A stretch of 64,000 nucleotides of DNA from Gossypium raimondii (GCF_025698545.1 NC_068570.1:2976001-3040000), one strand, 5' to 3'; shown: positions 1 through 12,985, numbered from the stretch's first letter. Notes: generated by a model from the letters alone, not told the origin. Numbers and translations: made by a program.

Positions 1-1300
1 CAATCATCATCGACACCACTGTCTAGCCATCATCTATCACCCACAACATCAAGTCACCATTTTCGCAACCTAGCTTTGTCGACAAGCTCAACCGGCACCA
101 CCAATCCCCCTATTACTCATTTTCAACCTCCTAATCACCATTTGCCTAAGCCCTTATCCAAATCATAAGAACCTACACTATCCCCTGTGAAATCTACCAA
201 ACATAAAAACACCATAACAATACCCTAAATACCAACAACCATAAACACAAGAGCACACCTAATAACCAAAAAGAAAAAGAAGGGGTCTCAAATCTAGCAA
301 ACCCAGAACATGAAAGAAGCAAAACAAAAAATGTCATAAGAAAAAATATAAAAAGTGAGAAAAAGAAAGATGAGAGAAGACGAAACTCCTTTCAGGTTCA
401 CGGTGGCTATTTGGATCGACGGTCTGATGTCGAAGAAGACGTCAAACGATCATGGTAGCAACGCTTGCCGATGATGGTTCAACGGTAGCAGCAACGACAT
501 ATATATTTGAGGGAGGTGATGGCTAGGGTTTCTAAACTAGAAGAGAGAAGATAAAGGAAGAAAGAAAGAAAGAAAAATTAAAGAAAAAAGAACTAAAAAA
601 AGGAAATGGGAGTATTATGATAATTTAACAGTTAAGTGATGAATTTAATCAATTTAATCCATTTAATTAACAGCGGTGATTAAATTAATAATTTTTTTTA
701 GATAACAAAAATAAAAATAACTTATTTTTAAAATCACTAACAGGATATTTTACTTTTAAAAATATGACAAATCAACATTTTTAACATTTAACATTACTAT
801 TGTGTACAAGGGCAACATTGGGGCAGGCATTGGCCTCCAAAAAGGTGAAATTATAGTTTAGTCCCTTAAAAATTTTAAAATTATAAATTAATATAATGAT
901 AAAATTATATTTTTACTTCTAAAATTTTAAATTCAACTTTATATTATTTTTATTTAATTATTATTAAGGAAAAGAAATTTATCTAATTGTGCTTTTGCTC
1001 TATTAAAACAATCTCATATTTAATAGTTAAACTTTGAATTGTTAGATTATAGAATATCATTCTCAAATTATTTTTAGCAAATAGCAAAATTTTGAAACAA
1101 GTTTAAACCTCATTAAGAATAGTACTTCATAGAATAAAACTTTTTAAAATTCTTACAACTAGATTATGTGACTAGAGGAAGAAAACATATTTATAATCTG
1201 ATTATTTCATGATACTAATTCAGTTAAGAGTTTTTGTACAGTAAAAATATTTAGGACTAGAATTGCTATTCTATAAACATTTTTTTTTTTTGGTTACAAA
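1..1300. other. AT-rich intergenic DNA, no gene seen
   Basis: I see no coding exon here. Positions 1-600 are less AT-rich than the rest and end in a purine tract (about 540-600). Positions 841-960 resemble a dispersed AT-rich motif block that recurs elsewhere in the window, for example at 22480-22690 and 54656-54800. No RNA gene or promoter can be defended. Confidence 0.5.
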
Positions 1301-1759
1301 AGAAGAGGGCAATCTCCCAAAAGCATCACTCATGTCTTGTTGTGCTAGTTGAGCAATGTGATCCGCCACCATGTTCAACTCTCTAAAAGCATGCCTCACC
1401 ATGACCTTCCAATCCCATGGCCAATCACACACTCCCTTATACTCTGAATTAGAGCTAGCGGGCTTCTCCCGTTACCCTGGGCATTAATCAGTTGTACTAA
1501 CAACTTTCCGAAATCTACAATCACAAGCTAGTCTCACTTCGAACAACATCCACACTTCTGATTGTTGCACTGAACACCGCCCAACACATTGGGCTATTCT
1601 GTTTGATCCAGCCGCGCCACCGATATTTAATTTCACCCACCCTTTTGCCAGTGGACACCAGCCGACACTTTGATCTGGTTGAGGCCTCGTTATAACCCTT
1701 CTTGAAGCTATCCAAGAGCAATGCCTTGCCCATGAGAGGCTTCTAGCAATGATGCCCAC
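1301..1759 (-). pseudogene. Degenerate RNase H domain scrap of a retroelement
   Basis: Read on the minus strand, the segment from 1759 contains WVKLNIGGAAGSN, resembling the first strand of plant non-LTR-type RNase H domains (usually WVKLNTDGA), so the first catalytic Asp appears to be replaced. It is followed by GRCSVQQSEVW, which resembles the segment carrying the catalytic Glu, and by FRKVVSTTD. In another frame, around 1310-1400, RELNMVADHIAQLA resembles the C-terminal motif with the last catalytic Asp. The middle of the domain is shortened and the frame is broken, so this is a decayed fragment. It most likely came from a LINE or a domesticated RNase H-like gene. It has no start codon context or upstream exon. 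Confidence 0.6.
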
Positions 1760-2924
1760 GTATGAAGTATCGTCATGAATGATTAAGCACTCATTTATTC
1801 CTCCTCTTCCACAAGTTCCAGCAAATTAAACTAAATGTAATACTCCATTCAACATTAATAACATTGGATATAGAATTATCTTTTTTTTTTTCACAAACAA
1901 AATTAGAAGTTACTCATGTGCCATTTAATTAGCTTATCATTTTCTAATACTAATTTTTATTTTTCACTACATCTTAAACGGAGTATGTGTCACTTAGTCT
2001 CCTTGTAGAGTTTAAATTATATTAAAATATTTTAAATATTTTATTTTTATATTTTCTAATGCCAAGTTTTAAGGACTAATCTGAATTTTCTTTTGTTATT
2101 CAATGTTTCATGGAATAGCCATTCTTTGATGATACAAAAGAATAGTTGTTACGGGAAGACAAGTATTAGAGAAGTAATGATCATTCCATTGAATGAATGT
2201 TACATTCAATCAAAGAAAGAAATGGTTTACCATTCAATGAATAAGGGGAATAAGCGTGGTGTTAAATTTATTTTTCAAAGAAATATAATTATAAGTATAA
2301 TAGCTAATAATACACCCAAATAATTATAATCAAAATTAATCATTATAATTCACAATCAAATTGATAATCAAAATATATTCAAATTTAAATTAAACTAAAT
2401 TTGAACAAAATAGATAGATATTAGGATTTAAATCAAAATAAAATATAGAAATAACCCAAATATGATTTGCACAATATAAGACTCAACCCTCAATTTCTAA
2501 GTTCCGTTGTTTTTATTTTTGGCTTGACTATAAAATTGACCTTCAAACTATACACTTAAGTAGCTAAAGTTTTTTTAATCGAAGTGGTATTGAAACTATA
2601 AATTTTATCTTATTTTATCTCAAAACATAATACCAACCAATAAGAGTGTGACAAGTAATAAGTGACATGTTTTTATTGGACATTGTACACTTTTGGGTAA
2701 AATGAGATGCAATGGATAGTTTAAGTATCACTTTTGATCAGAAAAAAACTTTAAATATCTTAATTTATAAAACAGTATAAGGAAAATATTGCAATTAAGC
2801 CTTTATTCTTTTATAGTGAAAAGCTTTAGAATTATTAATTCTTTTGTTATGTAAAATTGAAAGCAACCAAACAGATGGATTTTTTAAAATAATAATAATA
2901 TTTTCAATTTTAATATGGTTAAGG
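1760..2924. other. AT-rich intergenic DNA with a small inverted repeat
   Basis: No coding exon is visible. The ORF of 76 codons at 2093-2323 has no recognisable domain and AT-rich, unstructured composition. Around 2520-2780 the ends are loosely inverted (a 'ctataaaattgacc...actt' type block against a reversed copy), which suggests a small MITE-like element, but I could not fix its borders. Confidence 0.4.
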
Positions 2925-4022
2925 TTATAAAAGCACTCAAATTTTTCTAAAAAACAATTAAGCATTTATTATTATTTTTTGCACTCAATTGGGTACTTGA
3001 ACTTTCAAAATACATAAAAAAGGCTTTCAAACTTAAAAAAAAAAACAATTAAACCATTTTTTTTGCACTCAATTGAGTACTTTAACAGTTGACCGTTAGC
3101 TACCACTAATTATTTTTTATTTAAAGCTACCTCGTGTCACAACCAAGGCGTGACATGAGGAAAAAATATAAAAAATAAAAATCAATAAAAGTTATAGAAT
3201 TATAAAATTTTATTAAAAATTATAAAAATATATAAAAATCATAAAAAATATAAAAAATTGTAAAATTTTATAAAAATAATAAAAAAATTATATAATGCAT
3301 CAAAAAGGCCTTTTAACCGTTGACCATTAAAGTTAACGGCCCCAATTTTTTTCCAGTTAAAGTCATCACATGTCGCAACACAGCGTGACATGTGGCAAAA
3401 AATGATAAAAAATAAATTTTAATAAAATTTATAGAAAAATTATAAAATAATTCTTTTGGTACGATAATTTTTATAATTTTTTTACAAATTTTATATTTTT
3501 TTACAATTCTTTATAATTTTCTTACGATTTTATAAAATTTTATATTTTTTCTATATTTCTATATATTTTATATTTTTTTTACGATTTTTACAAAAAAATT
3601 CTAATTTTTAATATTTTTATTAAAATTTAATAATTTTTATAATTTTATAACTTTTATTAATTTTTATTTTTTATAATTTTTTGTCACATGTTACGTCGTG
3701 GTTGCGACACATGGTGGCTTTAAATGAAAAAAAATTAGGGCGGTTAAATTTAATGGTCAACTGTTAAAGTATATAATTGAGTGCAAAAAAAAAAAGGACT
3801 TAATTGCTATTTTTGAAAAAAATTGAGAGATTTTTTGATGCATTTTGAGAGTTCAAGTACCTAGTTGAGTGCAAAAAAGAGAGCAGGGGCTTAATTATTA
3901 TTTTTTTAAAATTTGAGGGTCTTTTAGATGCATTTTAAAAGTTTAAGTACCTAATTGAGTATAAATAAAAGGGTTTAATTATTTTTTTTAAAAGTTTGAG
4001 GGTTTTTTACAATGTTAAACCT
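2925..4022. repeat. Long fold-back (inverted-repeat) element
   Basis: The left flank (2925-3170) and the reverse complement of the right flank (3670-4022) match closely. Both arms carry, in the same order, a run like ctcaaa-ttttt, a gcactcaattgggtacttga-type block, a gttgacc block and a gtgtcacaacc..gtgacatg block. The centre is AT-rich and contains a further partial copy of the gttgacc/gtgacatg block near 3318-3400. This is a non-coding hairpin-forming element, probably a large MITE. It ends about 370 bp before the start codon of the zinc-finger gene. Confidence 0.7.
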
Positions 4023-4393
4023 TTTAATATTAAAAAGAATAAACGAGTCAAAGGCCCAATTGTATGGACCGGATCTACAACAAACATACAAATTTAATCC
4101 AGCCCGATCCGATCCAATAATCAAACATCTAAAGTTGTTCATTCAACTTCAACCTATAAATTAGTCAAAATAATAAATGCTCTACGAGTCTTGGCCATAA
4201 TTTTATTTTATTCGATTTTCTTCTCTCTTAGAAATTTAAAGAAAAAAAGGAAAAAAAATAAAAAGAAGAGGGCTTTTTGTAGGTTAATTCTTCTAATATC
4301 TTATCCCAAATTCATTTTCCGCTTATCTGAATTTTCCCCTCAATTTCTTGTTTCTCATTGAATTTTGATTTGCAGATTTTGGACGGATCGCCC

Positions 4394-7300
4394 ATGGAAA
4401 TTGCTTCGGATGAAACCACCCGCATATGCAATCACTGGTATGTATTAATATACGGGTTTCTTGAAATTGTGTATCTTTATGATTTTATTTTGTATAATTG
4501 ATTTTAATTCGTTGAACTTTTGATGCAATCTTTTTTCTTGTCTTTCTGATCCCTGCCTTTTTGTTTCAATTTTCATTGTGGATGAATTCTTGTTGCCTGA
4601 TTTGTCTGGAAATTTGTGTACTTGGAAATTAGTTTTTGCTTAAAAAGTGATTAGTTGATTTAAGTTGATCAAATCAAGCTGGAAAGGGAATGACTTAGTT
4701 AAATTTCTTGCTTTGATATCTTTTAGAACCTGAAATTATGTTTGTTTGATGCGTTTATGATTGCAATCAGTTCATGTGATCAGGGGTGTCATCTTTTTTA
4801 ATTGCTGAAAATCTATTAAATTATGAAAATCTTGCTGGTATTTTGAACATTACAATATATTGTTGGAACCCTTTCTTGAGGTTCTTTTATGCTTTTGGAC
4901 TATAATTACAATCTACTTGATACTGAACTGCAAGCTTAGCAATATGTTGAATAAAGCTTTCAAATTCCTCTTTTTCCTTTTTATAACGAATGCTTGCTGT
5001 TGATATGGAACCTTCACATGTGCTTTGTTGTGTTCCTAACATTATTAGGATGCGGAATATAAGTTTTCGATTAAAGAAACTGAGGTGCATAGCTATTCCC
5101 TTTTTTGTACAAGATGTGCGTTTTTAGTTTTTGAATCCTGTTTTGATGCCTGCCTTAGTTTTGAGGTGGTTTAATAATTAAATTTTATGTTGCAATGATT
5201 TCTTTCATTAATCTAGTTGAATGAGGGTGGAGGTCTTTTTATTCCATATGAAATGGTATTGGAAAATTGCATGCCCTAGAAATTCTAATGAGTAACTTTT
5301 TTTTCTTTTTAATGTTTTCAGTGACAGGGCCATACCTTCTTCAAATATTGATTTGCATTACGCTCATTGCTCCCGGAATCTAGAAAAATGTAATGTTTGT
5401 GGTGATATGGTTCCAATAAGGCATGCTAAGGAACATTTCTTAAACACCCATGCTCCGGTATGGTTTAGGTCTTTTCTGATTGTTTGTAATGAATCAACTT
5501 TTTACCTTTCTTGTTTACTTTTTCTGATTTCCCTATCATTTTGATGGCTTTGATGCTGCTTGAGCTAGAAGCAATTAAACTCTTGACCCTTGGGTGTAGC
5601 TTAATAAACAGCAAGACTAGATAGTATTCAAATCTTAAAATATGTTACAAATTTTCAAAAGTTGATTTTTTAAAAATTCTTTTAAAATACTTTATTTGGA
5701 AGAAAGCTTGGCAGAGGGATAACTAAGTTGTCACATTTGAATATCTTATTGGCATTGGATTTGTAGTTTATCTGTGAAAGCTAATCGAAAAAGCCTCGTT
5801 ACATTGATGGATATTTGAGTTGATAACTCCCCTCCCATTTCCTGATTTTGTTCTTTCATTTGAACTTCTTATTTTTCCTTTTGTTCGGGTTTTGATGTCT
5901 CATTTTGGCATGAAGTACTATTTTCTCAGCTATTTTCATTTGAACTTATTAGGTCTGAAGAATCTATCAACCACCAGAGATTTAGTTAAGTGTAAACATT
6001 CATGAAATATTAAACACTTAAATAAGTGGAAATATAGACTCCAACTAGTCCTTAAGTGATTGATAACAATGGGGAGGTGCAGTTAACCAAGATTTGTTAA
6101 CCAAGTCACCAAGTTTATTGTTGGTTAATTCAATTATGCTTTTGTGTCTTTTGGTAATGTGCAAGTGCATATCTACTTAAAAATCTCACATAATGCCTTG
6201 TACTAAATTGATCATGCTATTGACTCATTATGTGAGCAGGTGGCTTGCTCATTGTGCAGTGCGACATTGGAACGTGGAAATCTAGATATACATAAAGGTG
6301 AAAGTTGCCCCCAGAGGATTGTTAATTGTGAGTTTTGTGAGTTTCCGTTGCCTGCTATTGATCTGGCTGAGCATCAGGTAATTATGAATAATTTTGAATG
6401 AAAGGATTCATATTATATATGTTAGGAGAAATTTTTACAATATTGTTTTGCTTTGTGATTTTAGGAAGTCTGTGGGAACCGGACAGAGATGTGTTATCAA
6501 TGTAACAGATACATTAGACTGAGAGAAAGATATAACCATGCAAGTAGGTGCACTGGTATTGCAGAAAACAATGTGGAATCTTCCAGGTACATACACTATT
6601 TACCTTTAGAGTGTTTTGTAGATGCACTAATTCAGTCATGACCTGACATGGTGCATAGTTTAACTTTGTTCCCGTCATCTGCATATAGATGGAACTTATC
6701 TCGGTGAAAGTACCATGTAGACCCTTGTACTAGTAGTTGCGGATTGCATTTTGCCCCCTCTACTCAAAAAATGGGCAAATTAGTCTTTGTACATTAGATC
6801 TAAGAGTAAACTGGTCTTTCCTTTAAAATTTTCATCTATTTCTACTGTTAAAAAATGGTCACGTCATCATGAGGTACACGCTGCACATTATGTGTAACTA
6901 TATGGTTATTCTGCCAACCACACCAGTTTTCAACAGTAGAAATGGATGATTTTTTCAATAGAAAGGACTAATTTGCTTTTTGATCTAATGTAAAGGAAAT
7001 AATGTCATTTTTTTTAGTAAAGTGGAAAAATGAACCTGACTTCTAGTACAAAGGTCTCTAAAGCCCGAGAAGTCATGTATCTTATGACCTAAGATTATTA
7101 TTTTTTGTTCAATATGACCTAAGATTTATTGTAACAATGTTTGAACATATCACCCGTACTCGAGCCTTAGTTTCCTGAAAACCATCCCCAGAATTTTGCT
7201 CTTCGTTGCCTGCCATATCCATCGTCATTATGTTTATACGAATTCATCTTGGGTTTCATTAATGGGTTTGGGATCTATGGTTAGGGATGTGGGGGCCCCT

Positions 7301-7444
7301 GAAAGGGAACAAGGTGCTCCGAGAAGGCAGCCACCTGAATATTCACGGAAACGACTTATATTCACCATTGCGGTAACCGGCATTGCTGTTTTATTCGGAT
7401 CACTTTTTTTCCAAAAGAAGGCGGAGGCCAGTCAGGTGCATTAG
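4394..7444 (+). CDS. TRAF-type zinc-finger protein with C-terminal membrane anchor (XAF1/TRAFD1-like)
   Basis: Five exons give 199 aa with matching phases: 4394-4437, 5322-5457, 6240-6377, 6465-6586 and 7285-7444, all with GT-AG introns. The protein has repeated Cys/His pairs: CNHC, CNVCGDMV, CSLCSATLERG, CEFCEFPL and CYQCNRYI, each followed by His and Cys residues spaced as in TRAF-type zinc fingers. This arrangement resembles plant and animal XAF1/TRAFD1-type proteins. The C-terminus has a basic stretch (PPEYSRKRL) followed by a hydrophobic segment of about 18 residues (FTIAVTGIAVLFGSLFF) and a short KKAEASQVH tail, which suggests a tail-anchored membrane protein. The function is not established from sequence; TRAF-type fingers usually mediate protein-protein contacts. 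The last exon could instead start at 7192, because that acceptor keeps the same frame and would add 31 residues. A 5'-UTR intron ending near 4376 is possible. The start was chosen because the first exon splices in phase to the first zinc finger. Confidence 0.85.
6716..7066. repeat. MITE-like inverted-repeat element (family X) in intron 4
   Basis: The element begins with cccttgtactagtag and ends with the reverse form, cttctagtacaaaggtc. Inside, a ttagatcta-type block and a 'ttttcatctatttctactgtt' block are mirrored by 'caacagtagaaatggatga' and 'gatctaatgtaaag'. Similar elements occur at 32290-32545 and 54800-55175. It is non-coding and lies in an intron of the zinc-finger gene. Confidence 0.65.
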
Positions 7445-9022
7445 CAGAATACACTACACAAACTGGGGCGTTATGTAAATCAGCTAGAGAGCTACGTTTT
7501 TAACGTTTTGTCACTTATCTGTATCCATCATATTATCCTAAGAGCATATATTAGTATTATTGGTGCTGTATCAAATTCATTCAGATTGGGATAATATGCT
7601 AACAGTCCAATGCCATATCTGTTTCTTAGTTTGGGTCACAAAATGTAATTTTTTTCATTTCAAAATTTAAAATATAGAGAAGAAGTTTTCGACTAATTTT
7701 TTGGGCAATTATTTTTAAAGAAAAGAATAGAAAATTTCGTTAAACGCTGCTGTTATTTATCATTAAAAATATTTTTAATAAAAGAATATTATTATAAGGA
7801 TATTTTTAAAAATATTTTTATATAAAATTAATAAAATTAATATGTTAATCAAAGTTTAATTTGATTTTTACATAATTTTTATAAATACATATTTTATATA
7901 ATATCTTTTAGTCCACATAATTTAATATCCTTAATTTGTTTTTTTTACTAATACATTATCATACGTTCACCATGTGCTTGTTTTGTTAAAAAGAATGCAT
8001 GTACGTATAAGCATTAAAATTATTGGCGATTTTTTTTTTGAGTAGACGTTTTATTTAAAGAATGTATAATTATTTTTAAAAATAGTAGAGGCTTTAGGAT
8101 GATTTTTCCTTTTTACAAAAATAAGTATTTTTAAAAGGAAATTATATTAAATTTAATATTTGTTGACTTAAAAAATTATAACTAAACTAATCATCAATTA
8201 ATTCGTCACATCAATTTAATTTGGCTTTATATAGCATAGAGAATTGGTTTTTATATCATTTTCAGAGTTAATTGCATCAAACATCCTCAAATTATGACAC
8301 TCATTCTAAATTAAGCCTCAAATTTTAAAGCATTCTAATTAAATCCTTAAACTATATATTATATCTATAAGGTCCTTTCATTACTAAAATCGTTAATTTG
8401 ATTCAAATTTTGAATAATTAAAAAATAATATTATATAAACTTGATTTTTTCAGTCGATTTAGTTTTGGGTTTCAAAAATTGAGAACCAATCGACAACACC
8501 ATCTAAACTAATAGCGAAATAGACAAAATCGTCCCAACCGACTAAACTGAAACAAAAAAATCAATTGTGTCTATTTTTTTTTGGTTAAAATCGATTTTTG
8601 CTCTCCCCTAAATATCATAGTTTTAGAATATTTTGTGCAATTAAATCAGGGGGGTTGGTTCATCCAATATAACATTACGACCCATAATCTTACATTCCGG
8701 AATGAGATTATGGTGTTTGGATTTTAACATTCTGACCCTCCTGTAATATAGGGTGTAATCTACTATTATGGGTAGAATTTGAATTTTAAGACAAAAACAC
8801 CCTATATATTTATTTTATTTATCAATATAATCCTTTTTATTATATTTTAAGACAAAAAAATCAAATATCTCCTTGTTCCTTTTCTTTTTCTCTTGTAAGT
8901 TTGAAAATTAAAATCTCTAGCCTTTGCTTCCCAATTTTAACTCTACACCCTCTTGGACATTCACTCTCGTCTACTCCCAATTTTAACATGATATTTCTGA
9001 ATTCATATCCAGATGTTTAGTA
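7445..9022. other. AT-rich intergenic DNA
   Basis: This stretch follows the zinc-finger gene and contains its 3' UTR (extent unknown). No exon is visible. The block at about 8640-8770 has short mirrored pieces (cattccggaatg palindrome, ggttggttcatc) that may be a decayed MITE. The element below begins without a detectable 5' LTR. Confidence 0.4.
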
Positions 9023-10189
9023 TGTCAGCAAGTTAAAGCTGAACATCAGGTACCTTTAGGACTTTTATAGCCAGTAATGATACCAGAATAAAAATCAGAA
9101 AGAGTTATTGTGGACTTTGTATTAAGGTTGCCCTTATCTCCGAAAAAGAAAGATGTCATTTGGGTAATTGTTGACCGTTTAACAAAGTCTGCACACTTTA
9201 TTCTGGTACGTATGAATTTCTCCCTGGATAGATTAGCAGAGTTATATGTTTCTGAGATTGTCAGATTACATGGAGTGCCGGTCTCCATTATTTTAGATAG
9301 GGACCCTTGGTTTACATCTCGATTCTAGAATAAGTTGCAAGAAGCTCTGGGTACACAATTACATTTCAGTACTGCATTCTATCCTCAGACTGATGGTCAA
9401 TCTGAACGTGTGATACATATTTTAGAAGATATGCTTCAATGTTGCGTGCTAGAATTCGAAGGTAATTGGGAAAAGTATCTGCATTTAGTTGAATTTGCAT
9501 ATAATAATAGCTATTAGTCAAGCATTAAAATTGCACAGTATGAGGATTTGTATGGTCGCAAATGTAGAACTCCGTTGTATTGGACGGAGATCAATGAGAA
9601 AAAGATACACGGAGTTGATTTAATCCACGAGACTGAAGAAAAGGTAAAGGTAATTCAGGATAGCTTGAAAACAACCTCTGATTGTCAAAAATCTTATGCA
9701 GATCTTAAACGAAAAGAGATAGAATTCCAAGTTGGCGACAAGGTATTCTTAGAAGTATCGCATTGGAAGAAAGTTCTTCGGTTTGGTCGTAAAGAAAAAC
9801 TAAGTCCACGGTTCATCAGACCATATGAGATCACCGAAAGAATCGGACCTATTGCATACAGATTAGCATTACCACCAGAGCTTGACAATATTCATAATGT
9901 TTTCCACGTGTCTATGTTACGATGGTATCGATCAAATCCTTCTCATGTTATTTCCCCGACAGAAGTTAAGATTCAACCTGATATGACTTACAGTGAGGAA
10001 CCGATCAAAATTATAGCAAGTGAGACGAAAGAGTTAAGAAATAAAAAGGTAGCTTTAGTAAAAGTTCTTTGGCAATGTCACGGAATAGAAGAAGCTACCT
10101 GGGAATCGGAGGAAACAATGAGAAAGCAATACCCAAACCTCTTTACTGGTAAGATTTTCGAGGGCAAAAATCTTAAAGGGAGGGAGAGT
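9023..10189 (+). pseudogene. Ty3/gypsy retrotransposon remnant: integrase and chromodomain-like C-terminus
   Basis: One reading frame runs from 9023 to 10222 with only point stops, at 9068, 9089, 9326 and 9515; the segments on each side of them stay in phase. It contains integrase core signatures: [13 protein letters not shown] with the first Asp, [19 protein letters not shown] with the second, and the FYPQTDGQSERVIHILEDML block carrying the Glu. A C-terminal integrase region (SPRFIRPYEITERIGPIAYRL, HNVFHVSMLRWY) and a chromodomain-like tail (ALVKVLWQCHGIEEATWESEE) follow. This is the 3' end of pol from a chromovirus-like element. Protease, reverse transcriptase, RNase H, gag and the 5' LTR are not seen in the window, so the copy is 5'-truncated and inactive. 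Confidence 0.9.
10175..10189 (+). other. Polypurine tract of the Ty3/gypsy remnant
   Basis: A purine run (aaagggagggagag) directly precedes TGTAACAGCCC. This is the standard position of the plus-strand primer at the boundary between the internal region and the 3' LTR. Confidence 0.7.
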
Positions 10190-11892
10190 TGTAACAGCCC
10201 GTTTTCAGTAAAATCAGAATAGTGGTTTCGAGACCACAAATCTAAGTTAAAAAGAAAAATCATTTTAATAATAATTCATGGTCTGCATAATTATAGGAAT
10301 AACGTATAAAAATTTTGTTAACAAAATTTTACCGATTACATGTTAAATTGATAAAAGGACCAAATTGCATGAAATGCAAAAGTTGAGTTCTAAGTAGATA
10401 TAAGTATAAAATAGCTATGGAATTCAAAACTTGAGGTCCTTATATAGAAATTAGACCATTAAATGAAGTTAGTAGATAATTATGATGATTCATCTATGGA
10501 ATTTGAAGAAAAGAAAATGACTAAATTGGAAATTGAAATAATTAAAGATGATAATAATTTAATGTCATCTTATTTTCATCATCTTCCCAGATATTTTTAT
10601 GGAAACCTAGCTAAGAGAAAAGAACTCAAGCAAGCTTAATTAGGTAAGTATTCTTGTCCCGATTTTAGTAATTTTATATTTACGAGATCGTAATAACCTA
10701 ATCTAGTTAATTTGGGGATTAATTTGCAAAGTTATCAAGTATTAAAATTTTTCCATGGATGAGTATGTTGAAAATTTGAAATTTATGGTAGAAAATGAAA
10801 GGTTGTTGATAGATAAACAACTTTTGTAAAGGAAATTTCCATGAAATTGTGATTTAAGGACTAAATTGAAAAGATGTAAAATTCATGAATTTTTTTTGAT
10901 TTTTGTGAAATACGTGGACTGCTATTGTTATATGTAAAAAATCAGTTAGGCTTGGAATAAGGATTAAATTGCATGAATTTTATTTTCCGAGCCTAGGGAC
11001 AAAATTGAAATTAATTAAAAGTATAGAGGAAAAATGATACTTTTGTCTAAGGTGTGAATTGGGTTGATTTGAATATGAAATTCAATAAATTGATGATTAA
11101 ATTTATTTATATAGATCCGAAAAGATCAAATAAGGAGTTAGATTGAGGAAAAGAAAAAGTGTCGGATTAGTAGATTTTCATACACGAGCAAGTGTTGAGG
11201 TAAGTTCGTGTAACTAACTTGTGTACATTTATATGTTTGAATTAAATGATGTATATGTGAATATCAAATTGTATAATTGTTATGTTTATGAAATTAATCG
11301 TATATCCAAAAAATACTCGATAAATATTAAAATCTGTTTGAATACATGAAAATCGATTAGATACAGGGCTCTCGTATTGGTTGTGGTATTGCATATGTTG
11401 CAGACACACTATAGCTCGAAAGAGCGTCCCGATATTTGCTCTCATGAGCATCCAGTTATATGGTTCTTGCGAGCTTCCTGTTATAGCTCTTTGGAGCGTC
11501 TCGATAGGTTGTGATCCTACATGTGTTGTGGACACACCTTAGCTCTTATGAGCATCCCGATATATGGCTCTTCGTGAGCTTCCTGTTAAATTGGCTTTTT
11601 GTGAGCTTCCCGTTATGGCTCGCTTGAACTTCCAGACATATGGCTATCCGAAGCTTCTCGATTAATGACTTTTCAGAACTACCCGTTATAGGCTCGCACG
11701 AGCTCCTTGAATACGGCTCTTATGAGCTTTCTGTTTTAACTTGGATAAGCTTCCCGTTTATGTCATTTTATAAGCACTCCCGAATATGAGTTGACAGGTT
11801 TACCACATTGTACACTGTGTACTGCCCATGTATCCATCGCTATTTTAAATGATTTAACGGGAAAGGTATAAGATGATATGAATTCAAGATGA
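10190..11892 (+). repeat. Probable 3' LTR (start clear, end uncertain)
   Basis: The LTR starts with TGTAACAGCCC directly after the polypurine tract. I could not define the CA end, because no 5' LTR is present for comparison. The right border given here is simply where the large inverted repeat begins. The LTR contains a degenerate tandem array at about 11405-11780. Confidence 0.5.
11405..11780. repeat. Degenerate ~25-bp tandem array with GCTC...GAGC half-palindromes
   Basis: About a dozen imperfect units, each near 25 bp, follow the pattern gctc-(4 to 6 bases)-gagc-(t/g)tcccgtta(t). Examples sit near 11411, 11437, 11463, 11532, 11565 and 11690. Each unit can fold on its own through the gctc/gagc pairing. 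The array lies within the probable gypsy LTR. Confidence 0.65.
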
Positions 11893-12716
11893 GTGACTTT
11901 TGCCTTTTTCCAAAATTGAGCAATACCCCTTTTCTCTGCTATTTTTCTTTTCAACAATTGTTGCTTGTGCCGATTCTCCCTTTATTCTCCTCCTCTTGGC
12001 ACTTTTTTGCTCTTCTTGTTTCTCAATTTGACTAAACCAATCCCTTCTCTCCCTCCTTTCTTACTCATTTGAAGTTCTTCTTATCACTTACTTAAAACCG
12101 AATTCTCCTTCTCTTTATTTCTTTTTCTGCAACTTTTCATCTCTGTCAACCTTGAGCATTCTTTCTTAATTTGGAATTAGGCCGAATATTAGTTATCTTT
12201 TCTTCTTCTTCTCTTCTGATTCAGTCGACATTTGATTGTTGTTCGTAACCGATTCTCTTCATTCCCATCTGCTTTAATCTGCATCGTCAAAAGTTTGTTG
12301 GTTCTGTGGCTGAATGCTAGTTCTCTTGTTGGCCGTGTGTTTTCCTTAGGTTAGTATTTGATTAACCTTGGTTATTTGATATTGATGCTTAATAATGGTT
12401 GTAGTACAGATAAACCACAGGAAGGTGAGATCGTTTCATAATCATACGGCTTAGGAAGTATAAGCCGATTTAGTTAAGGTAGGTATTAATCTTGGGTTCG
12501 GCTTTTGTATTAGAAAGGCTTGTTAAATCTTATTAATGGAATGGCTAACTGAGTACCCTAATCGAATATAGGTTCTACGCTCGTGGGCTACTGCGTTTTT
12601 CTTCAACAAGGTGTGTATACACACCATTTTAATCGTAGATCAGCAAATGCCGAAATCCCGAAATGTCAAAAAATCGAAAAGCCAAAAGTACGGCTATGGC
12701 TATCACATGAGTGCAC
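11893..12716 (+). repeat. Left arm of a large inverted repeat
   Basis: This arm matches the reverse complement of 12986-13812. Shared blocks include the pair at its outer end (cttttgcc...caaaattgagcaataccc), the caacaaggtgtgtatacacacc block near 12606 and the ggctatcacatgagtg block near 12695. No protein domain is visible. The arm runs directly on from the gypsy LTR. Confidence 0.75.
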
Positions 12717-12985
12717 AAACGTACGTGTGGATAAGTCGATAGAACGACAGAGGTCGCCATGAGCGATCTCGTGGTCTTAGGCCGTTTTTGGGCCAAATGG
12801 ACCGGAATGGGCCGAGTGGCCCAATAGGCCTATGGGCCCTACACAAGTAAAATTTTCTTAGATGGAGAGAAAATAATGAGTTGACCATGGCGATCGCATG
12901 GCCAAGGGCAGTTTTGGGCTTAGTGGGCCACACGAATGTGTGGGCCCACTTAGGCCTATTTTCACTGTTATGACCATTTAGGTTA

